Source: Flavobacterium chryseum
GTDB lineage: Bacteria; Bacteroidota; Bacteroidia; Flavobacteriales; Flavobacteriaceae
Assembly (NCBI RefSeq): GCF_004362015.1
Contig: NZ_SNWW01000008.1
Location: forward strand, 124,001 to 188,000
Direction: 5' to 3'
DNA: 64,000 nt
Shown here: in pieces, positions 8,906-17,870 of the stretch
Position numbering within the stretch: the stretch's first letter is position 1
Layout of the letters: each line of letters starts with the position of its first letter
Made by a program: the position numbers and the translations under genes
Notes under the pieces: generated by a model
The model's input: only the letters and a program-made list of their open reading frames with translations
Database searches by the model: none
Told to the model about the DNA's origin: nothing

Positions 8906-10504
8906 TTATTTAAAAGTATACGGTGCTACTTCTGTCAATTTTGGATTTTTAATTAAATCATCTGCCGGATAAGGCAATAATAGATTTGATGCAGAGATTG
9001 TAATATGTTTTTCGACATCTTTATCTCCTCTGTTTTGCGCTTGCAAAATAGCTTTAGCTTTATCAAAAGGCAAACGACCTAAATCGAAATAATAATCTCC
9101 TTCACACGCTAATTCTGCACGTCTTTCTTTGAAAATATCATCAAAAGAAATTGATGCTTTCTCTGATAAACCAGCTCTCTTACGAACAGCGTTGAAAGAT
9201 TTTAGTGCCGCAGGATCTGATGTACTTCCTGATTGTGAACCCAAAATTGCTTCGGCATGTATCAATAATAATTCTGCATAACGCATCATATAACTGTTCA
9301 TACTGCTTTCTCCGTTAAACGGAGGATTAAATGGTCCTGTTAATGGAAGATTTTCTTTCCCTATTACATATTTTTTTAATCCGGCACCTGAATTTTGAGC
9401 CTGATTTGCTATTTCGAATGTATATCCTAAAATTTTTGGAGAATCTACAGCAAGTGTCTGAGCATAAGTTAAGTTTGGATAAAAATCACCCGGTAACATA
9501 AATGTTTCAATTCTTCTCTTATCTCCATTTTCAAAAACATTATGAATTAAATCCTGAGATGGTGCAATTTGTCCTGAATAACTTGTTTCTACCAATCTGT
9601 TTTCAGGAGCGAATAATGTATTCGAAAAATTCCCTTCAAAATACGTTCCGGCTCCTGTCCATTGCCATGAAAAGATAGACTCTTCATTATTATTGTTTTT
9701 CTGAATCCATAAATCAGCAAACGATTTTGTTGGCAATTCTTCCCCACCTAATAACTTAAATTCTCCGCTGCTAATTACTTCCTGAGCCATAGCTCTGGCT
9801 AATTCATATTTCTTTTGATATAAATATACTTTTGCTAACAGCGCTTTTGCAGATCCACTGGAAACATGTGCGTTTGCAGCATAATCTGAACCTCTGTTTT
9901 TAGTTTTTAAATTGGCGATTGCAAACTTTAAATCGTTTTCTATAAAAGTATAAACATCTGTAACAGGGTTGCTTGGAATAACAAAGTTTTTTGAATATTC
10001 TGCATTGTTTTCGATAATTGGCACATTTCCCCATAATCTTACTAAAAAGAAATATGAAAATGCTCTGATAAAGTGCATTTCTCCCAATGCATTGTTTAAA
10101 GCCGCATCACTAACATTTGGGCCAACACTTTGCGGAAGTGTATTGATAAAAGAATTACAATTTGCAACAGCTCCAAAACATGATCTCCATGAATCTGAAA
10201 TAAAAGACTGCGAATTTGTAAAACTTAAATCTGTAAATTTTCCAAATTCATTATAAGGCCCCGCATACATATTACCAGAAATAACATCTGTAATACCATA
10301 GAATCCTTCTTTATTCATATTAAACCAAACAAGGCCGTACAATCCGTTACTTGCATTATCAAGTTTTGTATCAGAATCGTAGTAGTTACCTATAGTGGGA
10401 GCACCTTCTGCAGGAACATCTAAAAAGTCCTGAGAGCAAGATGATGATAGTAGCGTCAGTAATGTCAAAGCAATTGCACTACTTCTTTTTATTATATTTT
10501 TCAT
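8906..10504 (-). CDS. SusD/RagB-family nutrient-binding outer-membrane lipoprotein
   Basis: SusD proteins form the lid on SusC and capture oligosaccharides. The 532 residues begin with a lipoprotein signal (lipobox LSSSC) and the typical CSQDFLDVPAEG start. The N-terminal SusD-like domain contains the TPR-type helices (EMHFIRAFSYFFLVRLWGNVPII). The C-terminal RagB domain contains MRYAELLLIHAEAI and ERRAELACEGDYYFDLGRL. It starts 11 bases after the susC-like gene stop, and the glycan-binding protein gene follows 17 bases later. The neighbouring mannan enzymes indicate galacto(gluco)mannan oligosaccharides as the likely ligand. Confidence 0.96.
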   Translation of the reverse strand: MKNIIKRSSAIALTLLTLLSSSCSQDFLDVPAEGAPTIGNYYDSDTKLDNASNGLYGLVWFNMNKEGFYGITDVISGNMYAGPYNEFGKFTDLSFTNSQSFISDSWRSCFGAVANCNSFINTLPQSVGPNVSDAALNNALGEMHFIRAFSYFFLVRLWGNVPIIENNAEYSKNFVIPSNPVTDVYTFIENDLKFAIANLKTKNRGSDYAANAHVSSGSAKALLAKVYLYQKKYELARAMAQEVISSGEFKLLGGEELPTKSFADLWIQKNNNNEESIFSWQWTGAGTYFEGNFSNTLFAPENRLVETSYSGQIAPSQDLIHNVFENGDKRRIETFMLPGDFYPNLTYAQTLAVDSPKILGYTFEIANQAQNSGAGLKKYVIGKENLPLTGPFNPPFNGESSMNSYMMRYAELLLIHAEAILGSQSGSTSDPAALKSFNAVRKRAGLSEKASISFDDIFKERRAELACEGDYYFDLGRLPFDKAKAILQAQNRGDKDVEKHITISASNLLLPYPADDLIKNPKLTEVAPYTFK

Positions 10505-10515
10505 AGTAATTTGTA

Positions 10516-13500
10516 TTAGAATTCAACATTAAAACCAAAAGAAATCTGTCTTGGCACCGGATAACGACCATTATCTACACCAGATAATAATGCATCCTGA
10601 TTATAAGAGCCCACTTCTGGATCGTATCCTTTATATTTTGTAAAAGTGTACAGGTTTTGTCCAGATGCATAAATCCTCAATCTTGTCAGACTCAATTTCG
10701 AAATCATATCAGATGGTAAAGAATATCCTATTGTTACGTTTTGAATTCTTAGATAAGATCCGTCTTCGATAATACGCGATGAAACTGCATTATTAATATC
10801 ATTGTAAGCTGATGGTCTTGGCAAAGAAGCATCGAGATTTGAAGCTGAGTAAAAATCTGAAGCCTCTGTTAAGTAATTGGTTCCTAAATTACTATTCAAA
10901 GTTCCGGACATACGTGTTAAGTTCATTAATTTATTTCCGGAAGTTCCCTGAAGAAAGATTGATAAATCAACATTTTTGTATTTGAAGTTATTCGTAAATC
11001 CGTAAGTAAATTTTGGATTTGGATTTCCGATTGTAACTAAATCTTTAGTATCAATAATACCATCACCATTTTGATCTTTATAAATTACATCTCCTTTTTG
11101 AAAATTTGGTAACAATGAATTCGTTCCATTTTTTAAAATAACTCTTGTTCCAGGTGCAGTTTCATGACCATATGTTAACAAATCCTCATCTGTTCTGTAA
11201 ATTCCGTTTGCTTCATAACCTATGAATGAACCAATTGGCAAGCCTTCCTGAGTTCTTGACACTGTAACAGTATTGTAAGCAAGCGTACCCATAGTTTTTA
11301 CAATATTTAATCCGGCCATGTTTGTTACCTCATTTGTATATTTAGTAAAGTTGGCACTAGCATTCCATGAAAAATTTTGTGTAAACTGGTTGGTATAATT
11401 TAGGGTAATTTCAAGACCTTTATTCTCCATGCTTCCAAGGTTAAAGTAAGGAGGATTTACACCACCTTCATAATCACCACCTCCGGAAAGAAAATTAGGT
11501 AAAGGAACCTGATACAGGAAATCTTTATTTACTTTTCTATACACATCTATTGTAGCAGAAAGTTTAGAATTAAACATTGTAAAATCTAACCCCAAATTGG
11601 TTTGTTCCTGAGTTTCCCATTTCAAATCTTTATTTGCTGTATTTGATGGTAAATAAGAAGTTCCCATTGTACTGTTAACCAAGTGAAGATTAGAATCATA
11701 TAAATTATTACCAATTTGATTATTTCCTGTTTGACCCCATCCTACTCTTATTTTAATATTGTCAACATACTTTTTGGTACCTTCCATAAAAGCTTCATTT
11801 GAAAGTTTCCATGAACCACTTGCCGAACTAAAAACACCCCATTTATTTCCAACAAAGAATTTTGAAGATCCGTCAGTTCTAACCGCTCCTGAAACACTAT
11901 ATCTATCAGCATAATCATAAACAACCCTTCCTAAATAAGAAGCTAAAGTTTGAGTTCCTGAATACACACCACTTGTAACCGCATTTGGCAAATCAGATCC
12001 GGCTAGAGTTTTGTCGTTATTGTCTTTATATCCTTCACCAGTTATAGTATAACCTTCCCAGTGTGATCTGTTTGACTCTTGTACAGCCAAAATTGTAAAG
12101 CTATGTTTATCAATAGTTTTTCTATAGGTAAGCATATTTTTCAAATTCCAGGAATTACCTGTAGAGGGGTTGTAATATAAATTAGCAAAACTTTTTACAG
12201 CATTACCTAATGAATACATAGGATCAAATCGTTGTCCTAAATTATCATAGATGTAACCACCGGCCTCAAAACGATATTCTAAACCTTTAAATAAATCTAT
12301 TTGAGTATAAAAGTTTCCTGAATAATTTTTTCTAACTAAAGTGTTTGACCCTAATAATGAAGTTGCAACAGGATTAACAAATGATGTCGATCCGCCGGCC
12401 GCAGGACCGGCAAAAGCACCTGATAATTCTCTAACCGCTACATCCGGTGTTGCTAACAATGAAGTCGCAACTACACCATTAAACTGACCGTTTAAAGTTA
12501 GTTTTTCATCAGTAACTGCGCCACTTATGTTCACACCTACCTTTATAAATTTGTTTACTTTTGCATCAAGATTGGTTCTGAAATTATATCTTTTAAATCC
12601 AGATTCGATAACAATTCCTTCCTGATTTAAAATCCCTCCGGATATATAATAGTTAATCCCTTCTTTACCTCCTGAAAAAGACAGTTGATTCGATTTCATT
12701 ATTCCTGTTTCATAAATTGCATCCTGCCAGTCTGTACCTTTTCCTAACAGTTCAGGATGTGCAAATTCAGGACGTTTACCTGTAGGATCATATACATCTG
12801 ATAAAGCATTTTGATGAATTGCATATTCCTGCAAATTCATAGAATTCAATTTCTTTGGAAGATTGCTGATTGAATAAGAATTCTCAAAAGATAATTTTCC
12901 CGTTCCTTTTTTACCAGACTTTGTTGTAACGATAATAACACCATTAGAACCACGTGATCCGTAAATTGCAGTTGCAGAAGCATCTTTTAAAATATCAATA
13001 GACTCAATATCACTAGGATTAATAAGCGCTAGAGGGCTTTGCGTAATATTACCACTATTAGAAAAATTACTATTTCCCTGAGCATTTCTGCCTGATGTAG
13101 ATGAATTTCTTGCATCACCAGATATTGGCACACCATCAATTACGTACAAAGGCTCATTTGTTCCTGTTAAAGATGAAACACCTCTAATACGTACCGAAAC
13201 ATTACTTCCCGGCTCACCAGAATTACTGTTTATAACAACTCCGGCAGCTTTACCCTGCATCATTTGGTCAAATGAAGCTACTTTTAAGTTTTCAATATCT
13301 TTTGAGCTAATACTCGAAATAGCACTGTTTATATCTTTTCTCTTTTGAGTTCCGTAACCAATAACGACTACATCTTTCAAATCTTCAGCAATAGGTTTTA
13401 GAACTACATTTAACGATGTTTTTCCATTTAAGGCAATTCTTTGCGTATTAAAACCAATAAATGAAAATACTAAAGTTGAATTAGCTGGAACATCAATCGT

Positions 13501-13713
13501 ATATTTTCCATCAAAATCTGTTGAAGCTGATGTCTTTAATCCGACAACCGAAATATTTGCTCCAGGGATCGACAATCCTTTGTCATCAGATATGACTCCG
13601 GATACCTTTACCTGAGCCGTAATAAAATTACACGTCAGTAACAAAAATAGGATCAAAGGAACTGCTCTGTGGTTAGCGTTCCAATGAATGAAGTTAGTCA
13701 TTAGTTTTTTCAT
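10516..13713 (-). CDS. SusC/RagA-family TonB-dependent outer-membrane transporter
   Basis: This 1065-residue protein should import oligosaccharides into the periplasm using TonB energy. After a signal sequence (ending CNFITAQ) comes a CarboxypepD_reg-like Ig domain (about 37-112, GVISDDKGLSIPGANISVVG). A plug domain follows with the SusC signatures DVVVIGYGTQKR, YVIDGVPI and DILKDASATAIYGSRGSNG. The rest is a 22-strand-type barrel ending in the aromatic strand QISFGFNVEF. It is the first gene of the operon, with a consensus promoter about 80 bases upstream. The SusC-SusD pairing and the enzymes around it support a mannan-type substrate. Confidence 0.97.
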   Translation of the reverse strand: MKKLMTNFIHWNANHRAVPLILFLLLTCNFITAQVKVSGVISDDKGLSIPGANISVVGLKTSASTDFDGKYTIDVPANSTLVFSFIGFNTQRIALNGKTSLNVVLKPIAEDLKDVVVIGYGTQKRKDINSAISSISSKDIENLKVASFDQMMQGKAAGVVINSNSGEPGSNVSVRIRGVSSLTGTNEPLYVIDGVPISGDARNSSTSGRNAQGNSNFSNSGNITQSPLALINPSDIESIDILKDASATAIYGSRGSNGVIIVTTKSGKKGTGKLSFENSYSISNLPKKLNSMNLQEYAIHQNALSDVYDPTGKRPEFAHPELLGKGTDWQDAIYETGIMKSNQLSFSGGKEGINYYISGGILNQEGIVIESGFKRYNFRTNLDAKVNKFIKVGVNISGAVTDEKLTLNGQFNGVVATSLLATPDVAVRELSGAFAGPAAGGSTSFVNPVATSLLGSNTLVRKNYSGNFYTQIDLFKGLEYRFEAGGYIYDNLGQRFDPMYSLGNAVKSFANLYYNPSTGNSWNLKNMLTYRKTIDKHSFTILAVQESNRSHWEGYTITGEGYKDNNDKTLAGSDLPNAVTSGVYSGTQTLASYLGRVVYDYADRYSVSGAVRTDGSSKFFVGNKWGVFSSASGSWKLSNEAFMEGTKKYVDNIKIRVGWGQTGNNQIGNNLYDSNLHLVNSTMGTSYLPSNTANKDLKWETQEQTNLGLDFTMFNSKLSATIDVYRKVNKDFLYQVPLPNFLSGGGDYEGGVNPPYFNLGSMENKGLEITLNYTNQFTQNFSWNASANFTKYTNEVTNMAGLNIVKTMGTLAYNTVTVSRTQEGLPIGSFIGYEANGIYRTDEDLLTYGHETAPGTRVILKNGTNSLLPNFQKGDVIYKDQNGDGIIDTKDLVTIGNPNPKFTYGFTNNFKYKNVDLSIFLQGTSGNKLMNLTRMSGTLNSNLGTNYLTEASDFYSASNLDASLPRPSAYNDINNAVSSRIIEDGSYLRIQNVTIGYSLPSDMISKLSLTRLRIYASGQNLYTFTKYKGYDPEVGSYNQDALLSGVDNGRYPVPRQISFGFNVEF

Positions 13714-13791
13714 AATAATGTTTGGTTAGTTTAAATTTGTTCTTCATAACTCAGTAATAAAAGGGTTGCATTTATTTTCTAAATTATTTAA

Positions 13792-13823
13792 CAAATCTAT
13801 AACAGAAGAAAACATTAAATCAA
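13792..13823 (-). promoter_or_regulatory. Promoter of the SusCD mannan operon
   Basis: On the minus strand TTG (13821-13823), a 21-bp spacer and TAGATTTG (13792-13799) match the Bacteroidota promoter (TTG, 17-23 bp, TAnnTTTG). The leader to the susC-like ATG would be about 70-75 bases. Confidence 0.75.
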
Positions 13824-13831
13824 TAGTATTA

Positions 13832-13846
13832 TATCATTTGATGATA
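13832..13846. promoter_or_regulatory. Palindromic operator candidate upstream of the SusCD promoter
   Basis: TATCAT-TTG-ATGATA is a perfect 6-3-6 palindrome starting 8 bp upstream of the -33 TTG, a normal activator position. It is the clearest dyad in the 310-base gene-free stretch 13714-14023. The AraC-type regulator encoded next door is a plausible ligand, but this is inference. Confidence 0.45.
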
Positions 13847-14023
13847 ATATTTTTACTATATCGCTTTAAAAAAACATATATGAAAAATAAACAGAATAAA
13901 TTTTACATTATTCGCAATTACCAACCCGTAAACAACTAAGAATTATAAATTAAAATTAACGAATCAGCTAAAATGCAAACGATTTCGTTAAAAATAATAT
14001 TTGTTAGTGAAAAAATAGTATCA

Positions 14024-14902
14024 TTATAATATGCGCTTTAATCCAGAAAAATCTTCCCTGTATTGACTTGGCGTACAGTTTTTAGTAGCTTTAAAACTAC
14101 GATTGAAGTTCGCAATATTATTAAAGCCTGATTTAAAAGCGACTTCAGAAACGCTCATGTCTTTTTCAACCAGCCAGCGGGCAGCATAACCTATTCGAAT
14201 ATCATTAATATAATTGACAAAAGTTTTGCCAGTACGTTTTTTAATAAACCTGTTAAAAGAAATTATAGACATGCTGGCAACATTCGCAACATCTTCTAAA
14301 GTAATTTTTTCAGCAAAATGTTTTTGCACATATTCATAAACTAATTTCATTTTGTCGTAATCATCAAACGTATCATAATCTACAGTATAAGTAGAAAGCA
14401 ACCGTTGATTTCTTGAATTTGCCAGATCATATAATAAAGAAGTAATTTCAAGAAAGTAATCCATTCCATCTAACTTAGAGAGCTTTACCAATCTTGGCGT
14501 TAATTCTTCGGTTACTTTTTTAGAAAATAAAATTCCGTGAATCGAACGATTGAACATATCCCGAATCGGATTCATAATGCGTCTAGATAGCAAAGATTCG
14601 TGAAATAAATCGTTATGAAACTGAATTGTAATTTCATGAATTTTTTTGCTCGTGCATTTATTCAATTCCCAGCCATGATATAAATTTGGCCCAATCAAAA
14701 CCAATTCTACATTGTCAATTTCTTCAATATTATCTCCAACAACACGCTTTACTCCTTTTCCATTCAAAATAAAATTAATCTCAAATTCAGGATGATAATG
14801 CACCGGAAAATCAAAATTATCCTTTACTCTGTCAAAAACCAAAAAGCTGTCTCCAGCCGACAGTGGCGCAATTTCTCTGTAAAAATTTTTAGTACTACTC
14901 AT
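14024..14902 (-). CDS. AraC-family transcriptional regulator
   Basis: This 292-residue regulator has an N-terminal cupin-like sensor domain (about 15-150, with the histidine-rich PVHYHPEFEINFIL strand). The C-terminal AraC DNA-binding domain (about 190-288) has two helix-turn-helix units: ITLEDVANVASMSIISFNRF and MSVSEVAFKSGFNNIANFNR. Cupin-AraC regulators of this kind usually sense a sugar. It lies between the minus-strand SusCD operon and the divergent plus-strand mannanase operon, the natural place for a common regulator. Most Bacteroides mannan loci use hybrid two-component or other regulators, so an AraC-type controller is a distinguishing feature. The effector is not visible. Confidence 0.9.
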   Translation of the reverse strand: MSSTKNFYREIAPLSAGDSFLVFDRVKDNFDFPVHYHPEFEINFILNGKGVKRVVGDNIEEIDNVELVLIGPNLYHGWELNKCTSKKIHEITIQFHNDLFHESLLSRRIMNPIRDMFNRSIHGILFSKKVTEELTPRLVKLSKLDGMDYFLEITSLLYDLANSRNQRLLSTYTVDYDTFDDYDKMKLVYEYVQKHFAEKITLEDVANVASMSIISFNRFIKKRTGKTFVNYINDIRIGYAARWLVEKDMSVSEVAFKSGFNNIANFNRSFKATKNCTPSQYREDFSGLKRIL

Positions 14903-14999
14903 CTTTAGAACAATTTTAAGAAGTGATATCAGGTTTTTATTTGCAATAATATGATATATAATTGATAAAATAATATTAATTATGCTATAAACATCCGTT

Positions 15000-15007
15000 T
15001 ATCTTTG
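15000..15007 (+). promoter_or_regulatory. -7 promoter element for the mannanase operon, with TATCAT motifs around it
   Basis: TATCTTTG matches TAnnTTTG, about 197 bases before the preferred GH26 start. TGATATCA occurs at 14924-14931, ATGATA at 14951-14956, and the 15-mer ATTATCATTTTTATA twice (15017-15031 and 15151-15165). These share the TATCAT core of the palindrome upstream of the SusC gene. No -33 TTG is at the right distance, which would suit an activator-dependent promoter. The whole gap 14903-15203 holds no other feature that I can support. Confidence 0.4.
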
Positions 15008-15203
15008 AAAAATAGAATTATCATTTTTATAAAAAGAACATTAATATAAAACATTAATCATTTTTAATATAATAACTTTTTATAGTTTTAATAATTTTAA
15101 AGGATAAATGGTAGCAAATTCCAGATTACAAAATAGAGTACTATTAAACCATTATCATTTTTATAGTTTAATACTATTAAAGCTAAAAACAGCAACAATT
15201 GCA

Positions 15204-16334
15204 ATGAAAAAAAACATTCAAATACTACTAATATCAATGTTTACTGGAGTTTCATGCTCTTCAAAAGGAATAGTGACTAATACTAATTTGTCACTTTCAG
15301 ATAAAAAAGCAACACCGGAAACCGTTTCCTTATTTGAAAAGCTTAATCGATTAACGAAAAAAGGGTATCTTTTTGGACATCAGGACGACCTCGCTTATGG
15401 TGTAAACTGGAAATATGAAGAAGGCAGAAGTGATATAAAAGATGTCGTTGGAGATTATCCTGCTGTTTACGGTTGGGACATTGCAGGTTTGGAAAAAGAC
15501 GATATTAACAATATTGATGGCGTTCCTTTTGAAAAAATGAAACACTATATTAAAGAAGCCAATGAAAGAGGCGGAATATCTACCATAAGCTGGCATTTTG
15601 ACAACCCTGCAACCGGAAAAAATGCCTGGGACAATACACCAAATTCGTTAAAAACAGTTTTACCTGGCGGAGAAAACCATCAAAAATTTACAACATGGCT
15701 AGACAAAGCCGCTACTTTCTTTTTGTCCTTAAAAGATAAAAAAGGAAAAAACATTCCGATTCTCTTCAGGCCTTATCACGAACTTACCGGTGGCTGGTTT
15801 TGGTGGGGAAAAGGAAATTGTACTCCGGAAGAATTCAAATCTTTATGGAAATTCACCTTCGAATATTTACAGAAAAAAGGAGTCCATAATCTTATTTACA
15901 TCTATAATACAGGGAGTTTCAATTCAAAAGAAGATTTTTTAGTTCATTATCCAGGCGATAATTATGCTGATATTTTAAGCTTTGATAATTATCAGAATAA
16001 TGATGATGAGGAAGGTACGAAATTTATTGAACAAACCCAAAATCAGTTTAAAATTTTAAATGAAATCGCTGCAAATCAACATAAATTAATGGCTTTAGCC
16101 GAAGCAGGATACGAAGCAATTCCAGATCCAAAATGGTGGACAGGAACTTTATCAAAAGCGATTGGAGATTATAAAATATCGTATGTTTTATTATGGAGAA
16201 ATCACGGCTGGCAGGAAAAAGAAAAAAAAATGCATTATTACGCTCCCTATAAAGGACAAATAAGTGAAAAAGATTTTGTCGATTTTTATAATCTGGATAC
16301 AACTTTATTTGAGAAGGATATAATTAAAAATTGA
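15204..16334 (+). CDS. Beta-mannanase, glycoside hydrolase family 26, lipoprotein
   Basis: GH26 enzymes hydrolyse beta-1,4-mannan. I chose the ATG at 15204 over an in-frame ATG at 15108 because it begins a lipoprotein signal (MKKNIQILLISMFTGVSC, Cys18). The extra 32 residues would not be expected before a signal peptide. The 376-residue enzyme is a single (beta/alpha)8 domain with the acid/base in LFRPYHE (Glu193) and the nucleophile in ALAEAGYE (Glu300), plus WFWWGKGNCTPEEFK. It resembles the mannobiose-releasing GH26 enzymes encoded beside GH130 and epimerase genes in Bacteroides. It heads the plus-strand operon, and the sugar symporter gene follows after 116 bases. Confidence 0.9.
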   Translation: MKKNIQILLISMFTGVSCSSKGIVTNTNLSLSDKKATPETVSLFEKLNRLTKKGYLFGHQDDLAYGVNWKYEEGRSDIKDVVGDYPAVYGWDIAGLEKDDINNIDGVPFEKMKHYIKEANERGGISTISWHFDNPATGKNAWDNTPNSLKTVLPGGENHQKFTTWLDKAATFFLSLKDKKGKNIPILFRPYHELTGGWFWWGKGNCTPEEFKSLWKFTFEYLQKKGVHNLIYIYNTGSFNSKEDFLVHYPGDNYADILSFDNYQNNDDEEGTKFIEQTQNQFKILNEIAANQHKLMALAEAGYEAIPDPKWWTGTLSKAIGDYKISYVLLWRNHGWQEKEKKMHYYAPYKGQISEKDFVDFYNLDTTLFEKDIIKN

Positions 16335-16361
16335 GAATTAAAAATTAAAAATCCGCTTAAA

Positions 16362-16397
16362 TCTGCGTGATCTGCGTGATCTGCGTGATCTGCGTGC
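16362..16397 (+). repeat. Tandem 9-bp repeat (TCTGCGTGA)
   Basis: Four head-to-tail copies of TCTGCGTGA (the last ends in C) lie in the gap between the GH26 and symporter genes. The same word appears in the inverted repeats at 32442-32542. Confidence 0.85.
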
Positions 16398-16450
16398 TGA
16401 AAAATTCAACACATAGAACCAAATCTAAACCATAACCTTAAAAAAAACGA

Positions 16451-17842
16451 ATGCACGAAAAAATAAGTTTAAAAGAAAAAGTAGGTTACGGCCTTGGAGA
16501 TGCCGCATCTTCGATGTTCTGGAAAATTTTCAGCATGTACTTATTATTTTTCTATACCGATGTTTTCGGGTTGGCACCTGCTGTAGTCGGAACCATGTTT
16601 TTAATCACCAGAATCTGGGATTCGTGCTTTGACCCAATTGTTGGAATCATCGCTGACAGAACAAAATCTAAATGGGGAAAATTCAGACCTTACTTATTAT
16701 GGGTTGCCGTGCCTTTTGCCATAATTGGCGTTTTAACTTTTTACACCCCTGATTTTGACGAAAAAGGAAAAATTATTTATGCCTATGTAACGTATTCGGC
16801 AATGATGATGATTTATTCGTTAATCAACGTGCCATATGCATCACTTTTGGGCGTAATGTCATCTGACAGAAAAGAAAGAAATACTTTATCGTCTTACCGA
16901 ATGGTTTTTGCCTTTGGAGGAAGTCTTTTGGCACTTTGGCTAATTGAACCTTTAGTAAATTACTTCGGCGGAAGCCTAAACTCCAAAACAGGCTGGCTGG
17001 CAACAATTGCTGTTTTCGGAGTTATTACAACTGCTTTTTTCTGGGGTTGTTTTTTCTTCACTAAAGAAAGAGTAAAACCAATTTCTGATGAAAAGACAGA
17101 TTTAAAAGAAGACTTAAAAGATTTATTAAAAAATAAACCGTGGTGGATTTTACTCGGAGCCGGAATTGGCGCTTTAGTATTCAATTCTATCCGTGATGGC
17201 GCTGCCGTTTATTACTTTAAATATTATGTAAGCAGCAGCGTAAATTTCGATTTTTCGCTTTTTGGGACAGCTTTTCACATGACACCAACTTCAATTTATT
17301 TGGTTTTAGGGCAAGCTGCAAACATCATCGGAGTGATTGCCGCAACGCCAATTGCTAACAGAATTGGTAAAAAAAACACGTTTTTTGGTGCCATGGCATT
17401 AGCCGCACTTTTGAGTTTGATTTTCTATTTCTTCGGAAAAGAAGATGTTTTGTTAATTATGAGTTTTCAGGTTTTAATCAGCATTTGTGCCGGTTGCATT
17501 TTCCCTTTAATCTGGTCGATGTATGCCGATAGCGCCGATTATTCAGAATGGAAACAAGGCCGCAGAGCAACCGGACTGGTTTTCTCCGCATCCTCAATGT
17601 CACAAAAATTTGGCTGGACCATTGGCGGCGCAGGAGCCGGATGGCTTTTGGGTTATTACGGGTTTCAGGCTAATGTCGAGCAAACCGAAGTAACGCAAAA
17701 CGGAATTCAATTAATGTTAAGTGTATTACCTGCTTTAGCAGCCTTTATATCAGTCGCTTTTATTTTGTTTTATCCATTATCTGAAGAAAAACTTCAAATA
17801 ATAGAACAAGATTTAAACGAAAAACGAGACCTGACCCATTAA
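16451..17842 (+). CDS. Sugar:cation symporter, GPH family (MelB-like)
   Basis: This 463-residue inner-membrane carrier has about 12 hydrophobic segments. It shows GPH-family signs: KVGYGLGDAASSMFWKIFSMY at the start and the loop DRTKSKWGKFRPYLLW after the second segment. The MSSDRKERNTLSSYR loop is also present. GPH carriers take up disaccharides and glycosides with sodium or protons. It lies between a mannobiose-releasing GH26 and the cytoplasmic GH130 and epimerase genes, so mannobiose is the likely cargo. A similar gene set (mannanase, carrier, GH130, epimerase) is known from Bacteroides. The tail after about residue 450 is short and polar, with no EIIA-like domain. Confidence 0.9.
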   Translation: MHEKISLKEKVGYGLGDAASSMFWKIFSMYLLFFYTDVFGLAPAVVGTMFLITRIWDSCFDPIVGIIADRTKSKWGKFRPYLLWVAVPFAIIGVLTFYTPDFDEKGKIIYAYVTYSAMMMIYSLINVPYASLLGVMSSDRKERNTLSSYRMVFAFGGSLLALWLIEPLVNYFGGSLNSKTGWLATIAVFGVITTAFFWGCFFFTKERVKPISDEKTDLKEDLKDLLKNKPWWILLGAGIGALVFNSIRDGAAVYYFKYYVSSSVNFDFSLFGTAFHMTPTSIYLVLGQAANIIGVIAATPIANRIGKKNTFFGAMALAALLSLIFYFFGKEDVLLIMSFQVLISICAGCIFPLIWSMYADSADYSEWKQGRRATGLVFSASSMSQKFGWTIGGAGAGWLLGYYGFQANVEQTEVTQNGIQLMLSVLPALAAFISVAFILFYPLSEEKLQIIEQDLNEKRDLTH

Positions 17843-17870
17843 AATAGTACCCATACTGAAATCAATTCCT

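Noticed and set aside
15108..15203. N-terminal extension of the first GH26 gene from ATG 15108
   Set aside because: It would place 32 residues before a clear lipoprotein signal peptide; start at 15204 is preferred.
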